NCBI GenBank assembly: GCA_035315885.1
Contig: DATFXM010000058.1
Span: 62,001-126,000 of the forward strand
Reading direction: 5' to 3'
DNA: 64,000 nucleotides
Source: DATFXM01 sp035315885
Lineage (GTDB): Bacteria > Acidobacteriota > Blastocatellia > UBA7656
In this document: positions 1 through 8,424 of the stretch, piece after piece
Numbering within the stretch: the first letter of the stretch is position 1
How the letters are laid out: every line of letters starts with the position of its first letter
The notes under the pieces: model-generated
Told to the model about the DNA's origin: nothing
Seen by the model: only the letters and a program-made list of their open reading frames with translations
Databases searched by the model: none
Position numbers and translations under genes: made by a program

Positions 1-16
1 AATCTGTCTTCCCAAG

Positions 17-1495
17 TCATCGACTGTTCATCCTCTTTCGCGCGACAATCTCAAGACTCCGCAGATAGTCTTTGTAAGAGTCGTAGCGGTTTGCAGTCGC
101 AATCGGCAGCGACGCGTCGGAATTCCCTTCCCACCTCCGCGCAAAGTAAATCGAATCGTAGATGCGGCCGATCTCGTACTCGCGGCTAATCCTCAATGCC
201 GCGGCGTAATCCTCGCCGTAACTCGTGTTTGGCAATCCGCCCAGACCCCTCAACAGCACTGCGTCGAACGCTCGAGGAGCACCGAGTCCATTTATCCGCA
301 ACGCATTGTTCCGGCCGTTGTCGCGCGTCCATTCACGATGGTCGATGAGACCCGGCGGAATCGGCTTCAGATCGAAGTCGACGATTGTATAAGATCCGAT
401 AACCATGCCGTAGTCGCCTTCCTGAAACCTCGCCACCATTCGCGCTAACGTTCCACTTCCGGCGTAAAGATCATCGGAGTCCAACTGAACAGCATATCGG
501 CCGCAATGTGGACTGAACAGCGCTTCGTTCCAGCATCCGCCTATGCAGAGGTCGCGCCGCTCCGGTCGCAGATGAATCAGTCGAGAGTTCGATTGAGCTA
601 TCCCCGACAGGATCTCGGTTGTGCGGTCAGTCGAATGGTTGTCGACTACGATGACGTTGAAATCAAAGTCCGCATCCTGTGAGAGCGCGCTTTCAACTGC
701 ATCTGTGATCGTGCGCTCGCGGTTGCGCACCGGGATGATCACGCTCGCTCTCACTGTTTCGGAGTCGCGCAAAGCAGCATTCGGACTCTTGAATTGAGGC
801 TCGAGAAAAGCACCGATCCTCTTCAAGTGCTCGGTGACTATCTGCTCCATTTCGATCTGATACTCGCGTTGTCGCGGATCGACGTAGTCGAACTGTTTCT
901 CACCAGATGATCGCAGGTCCATCGGCACGCGCGTGTACAGGAATTCGGGTATCCGGCTTATCCGAAAATCGATAGATAACTTGAGGCGCAGGTCGTAAAG
1001 AGCCCCCCAGCGAAGTTGCTGCGGCAACTCCCCATGTCTTGAAAGAGCAGCCTTGATTGCAGACGTCGAGAAAAGACAAAGCGATCCGAAGTCGAAACTA
1101 TCGCGACAGCTCCCAAACTGGAAGTCAATCAACGGATGATCCGAGATCCCCTCGGCGGACTCTTCCCTGAAATCGGAGTAGACCATCCCGGTCTCTGGAT
1201 CATCGGCAATCGCGGTCAGTCTCTCCAGCATTCTCGAGCCGGGCCTGACCCAATCCGAAGCGCGGACCCAAAGAAGATAGTCTGAATCGAGGTTGGCAAT
1301 GACTTGGTTCAGTCCGGTTGCCGTGGCTGCGGTGTCTTCGATGCGCACGACCTTTTGTGACCGCTCTTCTGGAAGTGACTCGGAGTCTCCGCACAAAAAG
1401 ATCCTGTCGACCATAGGGCTCGCAGCAAACTCCTCGACGAGTGCGCCCGTTTGTTCGTTTGCCGCGCTTGTTAAGGTCACGCTGACGGTTGGCAT
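17..1495 (-). CDS. Two-domain family 2 glycosyltransferase
   Basis: A 492-residue cytoplasmic protein with two GT-A-like halves. The C-terminal half (from about residue 250) is a clear family 2 glycosyltransferase: it opens with ASVIIPVRNRERTI, has VVDNHSTD for nucleotide-sugar binding, QLDSDD as the metal-binding DxD and SYGEDYA as the likely catalytic acid region. The N-terminal half (residues 1-230) keeps the fold outline (YLLWVRASDWV in the DxD position) but lacks a good DxD, so it is probably degenerate. No membrane segment is obvious. Its start overlaps the end of the upstream DUF1460 gene by 19 bp, suggesting co-transcription. Donor and acceptor cannot be inferred. The family call is secure; the role (surface polysaccharide or glycolipid) is a guess. 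Confidence 0.85.
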   Translation of the reverse strand: MPTVSVTLTSAANEQTGALVEEFAASPMVDRIFLCGDSESLPEERSQKVVRIEDTAATATGLNQVIANLDSDYLLWVRASDWVRPGSRMLERLTAIADDPETGMVYSDFREESAEGISDHPLIDFQFGSCRDSFDFGSLCLFSTSAIKAALSRHGELPQQLRWGALYDLRLKLSIDFRISRIPEFLYTRVPMDLRSSGEKQFDYVDPRQREYQIEMEQIVTEHLKRIGAFLEPQFKSPNAALRDSETVRASVIIPVRNRERTITDAVESALSQDADFDFNVIVVDNHSTDRTTEILSGIAQSNSRLIHLRPERRDLCIGGCWNEALFSPHCGRYAVQLDSDDLYAGSGTLARMVARFQEGDYGMVIGSYTIVDFDLKPIPPGLIDHREWTRDNGRNNALRINGLGAPRAFDAVLLRGLGGLPNTSYGEDYAAALRISREYEIGRIYDSIYFARRWEGNSDASLPIATANRYDSYKDYLRSLEIVARKRMNSR

Positions 1496-2190
1496 ACCGG
1501 CCTGAGCACCATTACACCGGACATCCGGTGTCGCTTAAGAAACGCTTCCAGCTCTTCATCGATAACAGTTCGAGCGGTTCGGCTCGCATGGCGCAGCAAG
1601 AGACGAGTCCCGCAGATTGCGAGCCCGACGTGAAACGCGTCCAGGTTTTTCCTTGTAGAAGCGAAGACCAGAATATCGCCCGTGCGGATAATGGATGAGC
1701 TCTGAACAACCCATCGCTTGGGGAAGCTGCGGAAGGTCACGGTCCGCGGCTTCACTCCAGGCACAATATTCAAATGCCGGCGGTGCTTGCGCGCCGCGGC
1801 GCCCAGGGTTAAATCACGCACAAAGCCTGCCGCCTGATTTTGGCGAGCCCAACCGACCATGTAGTGATTTCGCTTTGTCCAGGACATCTGGCCGTCCTGA
1901 TACCTTATTCGTTTGAGCACACTGACGAAGTCTTTCATGTTTCGCGATTGAGAAGCGGCAAGGACAGTTTCGATGAAAGTCACACAATCAAATCCCCGGG
2001 CCGAGACGCTAAGCTTCTCATTTTGATCGGGACCACCGCCTAGCGGGTTGTCCAGATACGGCCGGCCCAGAAAATAACCCGACACTCCTTCGAGCTTCGA
2101 GCTCAAATCCTTGTTCCCAAAAGCGCTCGATATCGCCGCTTCGATATCGGCTTTGTCCCTTCGAGCAACTGAGTCGCGTTGTGTTGTCAA
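1477..2190 (-). CDS. DUF1460 family protein (amidase-like fold)
   Basis: A 237-residue protein with the hallmark of DUF1460: GFDCVTFIETVLAAS around residues 68-82, placing a Cys in the NlpC/P60-like active-site position, followed by a conserved tract ending in QDGQMSWTKRNHYM and a second half with HVGLAICG and LLLRHASR. The family is annotated as N-acetylmuramoyl-L-alanine-amidase-like, from structures of Bacteroides members; substrate is unproven. The start is a TTG with only a weak purine-rich ribosome site, and no signal peptide is seen from this start, so an alternative upstream start or cytoplasmic location is possible. It is followed with overlap by a glycosyltransferase, so an envelope-related role is plausible. 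Confidence 0.75.
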   Translation of the reverse strand: MTTQRDSVARRDKADIEAAISSAFGNKDLSSKLEGVSGYFLGRPYLDNPLGGGPDQNEKLSVSARGFDCVTFIETVLAASQSRNMKDFVSVLKRIRYQDGQMSWTKRNHYMVGWARQNQAAGFVRDLTLGAAARKHRRHLNIVPGVKPRTVTFRSFPKRWVVQSSSIIRTGDILVFASTRKNLDAFHVGLAICGTRLLLRHASRTARTVIDEELEAFLKRHRMSGVMVLRPVCQPSA

Positions 2191-2440
2191 GATCGTCTCG
2201 ACGAAAGCTGACTAAAGCGATTGTCCCCAAGGTTCGTTGCAGATCCAAGCCCGCGAAATAGACTTGAGGTAGCCCTCACCCCTCAACGCCTAATTAACTT
2301 AGACTGAACGCGGCGCGCCATTATAGCAAAAGGCCAGCGCACCACCGAGTTGCCGACCCGGCTCGCGTACTCTATTCTCTTCTGGTTTCATTGAAGCGCA
2401 CGCGAACCAAACTGGAAGCTGTGCGAGAAAGCGAGAGCGA

Positions 2441-2665
2441 ATGATAATTCCATTCAGCGAGATTCGATCGTTGATTCCATATTACATCTTTAACGAGTTC
2501 GGCCAACTGACTGGGCAGTATGTTCACTACGACGAAATCATATGTGAGCGAGAGGGCGGCAGGGTCCGCATCTGGCTTAACAAGGAATCGCATGAGGCTC
2601 GCGATCCAGAGCGTCTGATATGCGATTATTCCGAAGACGATTTGAAAGGGCTGCCGAGGCAGTAG
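2441..2665 (+). CDS. Small hypothetical protein (74 aa)
   Basis: Short acidic protein beginning MIIPFSEIRSLIPYYIF, with a middle QYVHYDEIICEREGGRVRIWL that reads like a small beta-rich fold, and a charged C-terminus. I do not recognise a family. Codon use looks like that of neighbouring genes, and it sits alone on the plus strand with a purine-rich stretch (GAGCGA) upstream. Its last two residues and TAG stop lie inside the first units of an AGGCAGT heptamer array, so the native C-terminus may have been altered by the repeat. It could be a real small gene; confidence is moderate because only composition and a plausible start support it. Confidence 0.55.
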   Translation: MIIPFSEIRSLIPYYIFNEFGQLTGQYVHYDEIICEREGGRVRIWLNKESHEARDPERLICDYSEDDLKGLPRQ

Positions 2666-2785
2666 GCAGTATGCAGTAGACAGTAAGCAGTAGGCAGTAG
2701 GCAGTAATACGCGACTCACTGTTTTGTTAGCAAAGGTCAAAATCGATAGAGCAACCTGCCTACTGCACACTGCCTACTGCCTACT
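2657..2785. repeat. Inverted heptamer element, AGGCAGT type
   Basis: Left arm 2657-2705 is exactly seven 7-bp units of AGGCAGT with single-base variants. Right arm 2755-2785 is the reverse complement form (ACTGCCT, four units plus three bases). The 49-bp core between them is unique and AT-richer. The arms can pair into a long hairpin. The element begins inside the end of the 74-aa gene and finishes just before the ribosome site of the aminotransferase. Confidence 0.9.
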
Positions 2786-2799
2786 TTCAAGGAGAAGAA

Positions 2800-3915
2800 A
2801 TGAGAATCGAGACGTTCCAGATGGAGCGAATGCAGTCAACCTGGGAGAACCTGGTTCGGTACAATCTGTCCGAGAGCGGCGTCCATCCCCTCAGCCTCGC
2901 GGAACTAGTCGGTGAAGGTCAGGACCGCGCCGCGCTGCTCGCCACCGAGCTGGGATACGGACAATCAAACGGCACTGCGGAGCTTCGCCAGGCGATTGCC
3001 GCTTTGTATCCCCCCGCCGACGAGCAGAACGTACTCGTAACCACCGGAACCGCCGAAGCAAATTTTCTAGTGAGCTGGCTGTTGACCGATCCCGGCGACG
3101 AAGTCGTAATGATGTTGCCCAACTACATGCAGCTCTGGGGTCTGTTCAGGGGTTTCGGAGGAGAGATCAGACCGCTGCCTTTGGTTGAAGAGCTGAAGTG
3201 GGCTCCGGATCTGGACCAACTCGAGCGCGTCGTCTCAGACAAGACCAAAGTGATCGCCGTCTGCAATCCCAACAACCCGACCGGTGCAATCCTCACCGAA
3301 GTCGAAATGAAGCGACTCGTTTCAATTGCGTCTCGAGTAGGCGCCTGGCTTCTCGCCGACGAAGTGTACCGGGGCGCGGAGCTCAAACGCGATCTGACCC
3401 CAAGCTTCTGGGGTATGTACGACAAACTGATCGTAACGAGTGGGCTATCGAAGGCCTACGGTCTGCCGGGCTTGAGAATCGGCTGGATTGTTTCAACCAG
3501 CGAGCTGATCGCCCGCGCCTGGTCGTATCACGACTACACCACTATCGGACCCGGCCCGGGCAACGATCTGCTCACGCGCATCGCACTACGGCCGGAGACG
3601 CGTCGAAAGCTGCTTGACCGGACTCGCAGTATCCTGAACAAGAATTTTCCAGTCATACGCGATTGGGTAAAGAGTCACGGGGAGACCTTTTCACTTATAC
3701 AGCCGGAGGCTGGCGCCATCGCCTACTTGAAATACCGGCTGGGCGTCGGCTCTCTCGAGTTTGTAGAACGCCTCCGCAAAGAAAAGGACGTTCTGATTGT
3801 CCCTGGCGAGCACTTCGCTATGGGCAAGTACCTGCGAGTCGGCTTCGGTTCGAATGCGGCTTACTTGCGAGAGGGCCTCGAACTCATCAGCGAGTTCATC
3901 CACGATCTTGGATGA
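2800..3915 (+). CDS. Class I/II PLP-dependent aminotransferase
   Basis: A 371-residue fold-type I aminotransferase. Visible signatures are NPNNPTG (156-162), DEVYRG (187-192, the Asp that contacts the pyridine nitrogen), SGLSKAYGLPGLRIGW with Schiff-base Lys218, and a C-terminal KYLRVGFG Arg for substrate carboxylate. Length is slightly under the usual 390-400. A good AAGGAG site lies 6 bp before the ATG. The gene is followed after 37 bp by homoserine dehydrogenase, so the pair may serve amino-acid metabolism, but the specific amino acid cannot be told from sequence alone. The upstream heptamer hairpin ends immediately before the ribosome site and could influence expression. Confidence 0.9.
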   Translation: MRIETFQMERMQSTWENLVRYNLSESGVHPLSLAELVGEGQDRAALLATELGYGQSNGTAELRQAIAALYPPADEQNVLVTTGTAEANFLVSWLLTDPGDEVVMMLPNYMQLWGLFRGFGGEIRPLPLVEELKWAPDLDQLERVVSDKTKVIAVCNPNNPTGAILTEVEMKRLVSIASRVGAWLLADEVYRGAELKRDLTPSFWGMYDKLIVTSGLSKAYGLPGLRIGWIVSTSELIARAWSYHDYTTIGPGPGNDLLTRIALRPETRRKLLDRTRSILNKNFPVIRDWVKSHGETFSLIQPEAGAIAYLKYRLGVGSLEFVERLRKEKDVLIVPGEHFAMGKYLRVGFGSNAAYLREGLELISEFIHDLG

Positions 3916-3952
3916 GGACGCTAGCAGCCGAAGAACAACGACCTGACCCGAC

Positions 3953-4978
3953 ATGAAGCTTAGACTTGCCTTTGCAGGACTCGGCAACGTCGCGCGCGAA
4001 CTGGCGCGGATACTGGAGGAGCGCAGGTTAGAGCTTGGCCGAAGATCGATCGAGCTGACGACTACCGCTATCGCTACCGCTAATCACGGATGCGTAACCT
4101 GTGACCGCGGCATTGAACTGATCGATGCGGCGCGCCTTGTTGAGCGGGGCGGCTCTCTGAGCGAACTGCCCGGTGTTGTCTCGCACTCGGAACCGTTTCA
4201 ATTGATCGAACGCTGCAACGCCGACGTTCTATTTGAAACCAGCCCTTTAAACGCTACTGACGGCGAACCCGCCATTTCATACATCCGCGGAGCCCTTGCG
4301 CGAAGAATGCATGTCGTAACCGCAAACAAGGGTCCGGTGGCGTTTGCTCACAAAGAGCTGCGCGCTCTCGCGTCGCGGTTCGGCGTGGTCTTCAGATTCG
4401 AGTCCGCGGTGATGGACGGTGCACCGGTGTTCAATCTCGTCGACGACTGCCTTCCGGGAGTCGAGGTCATCGGTTTTGAAGGCATACTCAACAGCACCAC
4501 CAACCTGATTTTGTCGTCGATGGAGTCGGGTTTGGACTTCGGCGAGGCGCTCGAGAAAGCTCAACAATTGGGAGTCGCGGAAGCAAATCCGGACTTCGAT
4601 ATTGATGGATTGGATGCAACAATGAAGACCGTAGCGCTGGCGAATGTACTTATGGGCTCGAACCTCAAGCCGGCCGACGTCAGCACAACCGGAATCAGAG
4701 GGATCAATTCCGCCCAACTCGCCGACGCCCATCGTGAAGGGTTTGCGATACGTTTGATCGCACGCTCCACGAGGACTGCCGGTGGCGTAGAGGCTTTGGT
4801 AGCGCCCGAACGAGTGGGGTTGAACACGCTTTTCGGAACAGCCACCGGTACTTCGAACGTGCTGCTTCTCCAGACTGACTTGATGGGAGAGCTTGCACTT
4901 TTTGAAAAGGATCCGGGCCTCCGCCAAACTGCTTACGGATTGTTCTCGGATCTGTTAAGAATTGCGGCTAGCTGTTAA
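3953..4978 (+). CDS. hom: Homoserine dehydrogenase
   Basis: NAD(P)-dependent reduction of aspartate semialdehyde to homoserine, the branch point for threonine and methionine synthesis; cytoplasmic. The 341-residue protein starts with a Rossmann GLGNVARELARIL motif, has TANKGP near residue 122, the ILNSTTN loop and the catalytic-region signature EANPDFDIDGLDATMK. It lacks the C-terminal ACT domain present in longer homologues, so feedback inhibition by threonine through that domain is not expected. It sits 37 bp after an aminotransferase and 33 bp before mgtC-like DNA on the same strand. No clear Shine-Dalgarno is visible. Assignment is firm at family level. Confidence 0.9.
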   Translation: MKLRLAFAGLGNVARELARILEERRLELGRRSIELTTTAIATANHGCVTCDRGIELIDAARLVERGGSLSELPGVVSHSEPFQLIERCNADVLFETSPLNATDGEPAISYIRGALARRMHVVTANKGPVAFAHKELRALASRFGVVFRFESAVMDGAPVFNLVDDCLPGVEVIGFEGILNSTTNLILSSMESGLDFGEALEKAQQLGVAEANPDFDIDGLDATMKTVALANVLMGSNLKPADVSTTGIRGINSAQLADAHREGFAIRLIARSTRTAGGVEALVAPERVGLNTLFGTATGTSNVLLLQTDLMGELALFEKDPGLRQTAYGLFSDLLRIAASC

Positions 4979-5011
4979 GAGTTTGGAGCGCCACCGAACC
5001 AGGAAGCGACT

Positions 5012-5713
5012 ATGAAAACCTGGGAACTCGCCGGACAGCTTCTGATGTCGCTGGTGTTCGGTACGATCATTGGCATCGAGCGACAGTGGCACCACAAGAC
5101 GGCCGGCATAAAAACCAATACGCTGGTGGCAGTAGGCTCGACCGCATTCGGGCTGATTTCTATCCATGGATTTGGCCAAACCAGCAATACGACACAAATC
5201 GCAGCCGGCGTTGTGACCGGTATCGGCTTCATCGGAGCCGGCGTGATTATGCGCCGCGCGGGCAACGTTCAGGGGATTAACACGGCGGCGACGCTGTGGG
5301 CGACGGGGAGCATGGGGCTCGCGATCGGAGGGGGCTATTATGTCCTGGCGCCACTGCTGCTGATCACCATTCTGACTATTCAGTTTGCGCTGGGGTGGGT
5401 AGCTAGTGCGGTTGATCGCCGCTCAAAAATGATCAACCCCCTCCTGGATTACCGCCTGAAAGTCACATTCGACGCGGCATCCGTCAATGAAGTGCGATCA
5501 ATCTGGAGAGATTTATCTGTGCGGGACGGTGTTCTGGTGACTGGGTATTCCGAGTCGTTGTTTGACGAAGGTACCTGCAGTCTTGAGGCGTCGTTTCAGG
5601 TGACCGATGCTCTGGTTCAAGAACCTACAATCCTGGCTCAGCGACTGGCTACACTCGTGGGCGTCAAGTCAGCGAGCGTATTCCGCGCTCCACCGGCTGA
5701 AAGGGAGTTCTGA
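5012..5713 (+). CDS. MgtC/SapB family membrane protein
   Basis: A 233-residue protein with four predicted hydrophobic segments in the first 150 residues and the family signature GTIIGIERQWHHKTAGIKTNTLV, followed by GIGFIGAGVI. The C-terminal 80 residues resemble the ACT-like cytosolic domain found in longer MgtC proteins. MgtC relatives are linked to magnesium limitation and membrane energetics in other bacteria; transport itself is not established. AGGAAG precedes the ATG. The final codons GAG TTC TGA lie inside a GTTCTGA heptamer palindrome shared with the end of the convergent aldehyde dehydrogenase. Confidence 0.88.
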   Translation: MKTWELAGQLLMSLVFGTIIGIERQWHHKTAGIKTNTLVAVGSTAFGLISIHGFGQTSNTTQIAAGVVTGIGFIGAGVIMRRAGNVQGINTAATLWATGSMGLAIGGGYYVLAPLLLITILTIQFALGWVASAVDRRSKMINPLLDYRLKVTFDAASVNEVRSIWRDLSVRDGVLVTGYSESLFDEGTCSLEASFQVTDALVQEPTILAQRLATLVGVKSASVFRAPPAEREF

Positions 5714-5725
5714 GAACTCAGAACT
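5706..5725. repeat. Minimal heptamer palindrome carrying two stop codons
   Basis: AGTTCTGAG-AA-CTCAGAACT is a perfect 9-bp inverted repeat with a 2-bp centre. The plus-strand TGA (5711-5713) ends MgtC and the minus-strand TGA (5718-5720) ends the aldehyde dehydrogenase, so one short palindrome terminates two convergent genes. It is the smallest member of the GTTCTGA family in the window. Confidence 0.85.
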
Positions 5726-7475
5726 TAGAAAACACTTCGCGTTCTTCGCCAAGCTCTCGCGCAGACGGAGTGATTATCGTCTTTGAGCTAATGCGGATCT
5801 TCTGTTTCGCGGCGATCGCCGTCTTTACATCCTCTTCGCAGACAAAATCGTAAACCCGCCCGTTCGCGAAGCCATTCGAGGCTCCCGCTACATTCGAGGG
5901 CTCATTGTGAGCCGGACGCGGTTCGGCCGGAGTTGAACCGCTATGAGGCGGTGATGCCGCAGCGGCGCTCGACGATTCTGAAACGAGCTCCCGTACCGTC
6001 TGCTGTTGGTGCTGATGCACCTGGCGCTCTGCGAGGAAACGGTCCACTAGCGCGGTGATTGCCGCCCTGTTTACACGCCCTCCGGTTTCTGCCGCCACTT
6101 GCACGCGCTCAACCGCCGCAGCCTGGTTGACCGGTTTGGTCTCGAATGCGATGCGTTTTACGTCGACGAGGTGCCGCGGAGAGATATTGTCAGAAGTGAC
6201 GTTTCCTCCCCACGAGCCGCAACCCAGAGTCATAGACGGCTCGAGCTCGGTCGTGAATCCAATCGCACCCAGCGTGGACGGGCTGTTAACTACAACCCTC
6301 GACGCCGGCATCAACAGCCCGAATTCTTTTGCGGCCTCCCGGCTCTGAGTGTGAATCGAAGCCGTGTGCCCCATTCCTCCGTACCTCAGAATCTGTGCGC
6401 ATCGCTCCGCACCCTCACCCAGTCCATCGACAACATAGTAGGCCAGTATCGGCGACAGCTTCTCCATCGAGAGAGGGTGGTCCCGGCCGACGCCGGTCAA
6501 CTGACATATCATCGCTCGAGTACCGTCCGGCAGAGTGATGCCGGCCATCCCAGCGATTATGCTCGCGCTCTTTCCAACTATTTTGGGGTTCAGAGTGTTA
6601 GTGCCGGTTGCCACCACCTTTGTAAGAGCTGCCTGCTGCTCTTCATTTAAGAAGTAAGCACCTTCAGCGGCGAGTCGTTCGCGTACCTGCGCATCAAGCT
6701 GCCGGTCAACCACAATCGCCTGCTCCGAAGAACAAATGGTTCCGTTGTCGAAGCACTTGCCTGTGAGAATGTCCTTTACGGCCTTCTGCACATTGGCTGT
6801 ACGTTCGATCATTGCCGGCACGTTGCCAGGGCCAACTCCAAAAGCGGGTTTCCCCGAGGAATATGCCGCGCGAACCAGACCGATTCCGCCGGTTGCGAGA
6901 ATCAAGGCGGTTCGTTTGTGCTTCATCAACTCCTGGGTTCCCTCGATGGTTGCGATAGTCATCGACCCGATTGATCCGGCTGGCAAACCCGCAGCTTCCC
7001 CCGCCTCGCGCATCACACGCGCTGTTTCGTTGATGCAGTTTGCGGCGGCCGGATGCGGGCTCAGCACCACGGCATCGCCGGCCTTTATCGCAATCAGTAT
7101 TTTGAATATTGCGGTCGAAGTCGGATTAGTTGAGGGAATGATGGCTGCGACGACGCCGCGCGGCGAGGCTACATCAACCACATTTTCCGTTTCGCGAAGA
7201 ATGCCTACGGTGCGAATGGGTTTAATAAAGTTGTATATCTGTTCTGCGGAGAATCGATTTTTTGTTGCTTTATCGGCTGAGTTGCCGTAGCCGGTTTCGA
7301 GGTGGGCAATCTCTCCAAGCCTGAAAGCCTGCTCGGAGGCGACTCGCGCCATCGCGCCAACGATCTCGTCGATCTTTTCCTGAGAGAACGTCGCAAGGGT
7401 CTTCTGTGCCTGGTAGGCGCGCTCCACCAGTTCACGAGCCTGTTCGATCGACTGAGCGTCCTTGTCACTGCTCAT
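5718..7475 (-). CDS. Acylating aldehyde dehydrogenase (EutE/PduP type) with C-terminal tail
   Basis: CoA-acylating aldehyde dehydrogenase converting an aldehyde, CoA and NAD+ to acyl-CoA. The 585-residue protein has the family core (residues 1-465) with SPRGVVAAIIPSTNP and catalytic Cys248 in FDNGTICSSEQ. Beyond the core are three pieces not needed for catalysis: an amphipathic helix RVNRAAITALVDRFLAERQ (467-485), which resembles a BMC encapsulation peptide; an Ser/Ala/Pro-rich linker (486-537); and a 48-residue block with KTIITPSAREL. Ordinary EutE is about 470 residues. It lies 104 bp downstream of a BMC shell gene on the same strand, strongly suggesting that it is microcompartment cargo. 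The last codons fall in a heptamer repeat. The substrate is unknown. Confidence 0.9.
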   Translation of the reverse strand: MSSDKDAQSIEQARELVERAYQAQKTLATFSQEKIDEIVGAMARVASEQAFRLGEIAHLETGYGNSADKATKNRFSAEQIYNFIKPIRTVGILRETENVVDVASPRGVVAAIIPSTNPTSTAIFKILIAIKAGDAVVLSPHPAAANCINETARVMREAGEAAGLPAGSIGSMTIATIEGTQELMKHKRTALILATGGIGLVRAAYSSGKPAFGVGPGNVPAMIERTANVQKAVKDILTGKCFDNGTICSSEQAIVVDRQLDAQVRERLAAEGAYFLNEEQQAALTKVVATGTNTLNPKIVGKSASIIAGMAGITLPDGTRAMICQLTGVGRDHPLSMEKLSPILAYYVVDGLGEGAERCAQILRYGGMGHTASIHTQSREAAKEFGLLMPASRVVVNSPSTLGAIGFTTELEPSMTLGCGSWGGNVTSDNISPRHLVDVKRIAFETKPVNQAAAVERVQVAAETGGRVNRAAITALVDRFLAERQVHQHQQQTVRELVSESSSAAAASPPHSGSTPAEPRPAHNEPSNVAGASNGFANGRVYDFVCEEDVKTAIAAKQKIRISSKTIITPSARELGEEREVFSKF

Positions 7476-7480
7476 AAGAA

Positions 7481-7580
7481 CTAAGTTCTGACTTCTGAGT
7501 CCTGAGTTCTGAGTAGTGAAATTCTCGAGTTCCGCTTTGCCTGCAAGCGCACTAAGAACTCAGGACTCAGAACTAGAACT
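7481..7580. repeat. Inverted heptamer element, GTTCTGA type
   Basis: Left arm 7481-7514 has about five units of the TTCTGAG type; right arm 7553-7580 has the complementary CTCAGAA units. The 38-bp core is unique. The element fills most of the space between the BMC shell gene and the aldehyde dehydrogenase, and the right arm begins directly at the shell gene stop codon. Confidence 0.85.
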
Positions 7581-7969
7581 TACTTAACTCGCTCTTTGCT
7601 TGGCTGCAGGGGACGCTTGCCGTCCTCAGGATTGCCGGCTCCCAGTTGGCCTCGCGCGCTGCCAGATGCAATCTGGTAATTCGCACTGACGATACCGCTG
7701 GATTCGAGGACCTGCTCCAGTTCGCGGTGAGGGCGAGGAATCACGTGCACGCTCACGAGTTCTCCAACCCGGCGCGCGGCGGCTGCGCCTGCATCGGTAG
7801 CAGCTTTCACCGCGCCTACGTCACCCCTCACAAGGACCGTCACGTAGCCTGCACCAATATACTCACGCCCGACGAGCACCACATTGGCGGCCTTCACCAT
7901 CGCGTCAGCCGCCTCCACTGCGCCAACGAACCCCTTAGTCTCTATCATGCCCAGGGCTTCCATGTTCAT
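7580..7969 (-). CDS. BMC-H microcompartment shell protein
   Basis: A 129-residue single-domain shell protein (Pfam BMC). It opens with the canonical MEALGMIETKGFVGAVEAADAMVKAANV and continues VTVLVRGDVGAVKAATDAGAAAA, then HVIPRPH; the core spans residues 3-88. Proteins of this type form hexagonal tiles of polyhedral organelles. The C-terminal 40 residues are a polar, Gly/Pro-rich extension. GGAGG lies 10 bp before the ATG. Only one BMC-H is present: no BMC-P vertex protein, no BMC-T, no enzymes other than the adjacent aldehyde dehydrogenase. A complete shell would need partners elsewhere in the genome. Confidence 0.95.
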   Translation of the reverse strand: MNMEALGMIETKGFVGAVEAADAMVKAANVVLVGREYIGAGYVTVLVRGDVGAVKAATDAGAAAARRVGELVSVHVIPRPHRELEQVLESSGIVSANYQIASGSARGQLGAGNPEDGKRPLQPSKERVK

Positions 7970-8041
7970 TTATGCCTAACCTCCAGATTGGTCGCGCTCA
8001 CCCAACACAGCGATTGTCAGTTCAGCGCGTTTACGAGGCGA

Positions 8042-8071
8042 ATTATCTTAGGTGACTACTGTAAGCGCCAA
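8042..8071 (-). promoter_or_regulatory. Candidate sigma70 promoter for the BMC locus
   Basis: On the minus strand, TTGGCG (8066-8071) and GATAAT (8042-8047) are separated by 18 bp. Expected transcription start is near 8035, giving a leader of about 65 nt before the shell gene. Four of six and five of six consensus matches; inferred only. Confidence 0.4.
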
Positions 8072-8140
8072 ACTAACAAAAGGCTTCTAGCGAGTCAAGC
8101 ATGGGGTCTGCACAACATTGACGCAAAGAATCGCGAAGAC

Positions 8141-8264
8141 GGTTTCGGGTTTACGGTTCAGGGTTTAGGGTTCGTCAGATAAAAGACTCGGATTGGCAGC
8201 AATGCTCGACAAAAGACTACTGAATCAAACGAACCCGAAACCGTAAACCCAAAACCCTAAACCG
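8141..8264. repeat. Inverted heptamer element, GGGTTTA type
   Basis: Left arm 8141-8174 is built of GGGTTTA/GGTTTCG-like units; right arm 8230-8264 has the reverse complements (CGAACCC, GAAACCG, TAAACCC). Core of about 55 bp. Complementarity continues a few bases outside the repeats (AAGACGGTTT against AAACCGTCTT), which argues that the whole arm pair is one unit. Confidence 0.85.
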
Positions 8265-8424
8265 TCTTTGCGGGTCCACTGGCTATGTGCTGCGCAAAAC
8301 GTTGATGCGGCAATGCTTGACACCGCCGCGGTCTGACCTTAACATCTCGAACTTGAGCGGGGCCATCCTTTCTACCCCCACGATGAGTGTACTTAATGCA
8401 GTCAATGAGAGGTGAGTTCGGCTG

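Larger units (their letters stand above)
7970..8424. other. 455-bp intergenic region between the BMC locus and the RodZ-like gene
   Basis: No credible gene. It contains a candidate minus-strand promoter for the BMC genes near 8042-8071 and a GGGTTTA-type inverted heptamer element at 8141-8264. The rest appears unique. Confidence 0.7.

Noticed and set aside
7646..8182. 178-codon plus-strand frame spanning the BMC-H gene and a repeat
   Set aside because: It is antisense to a canonical BMC domain and its C-terminus is translated GGGTTTA repeat.
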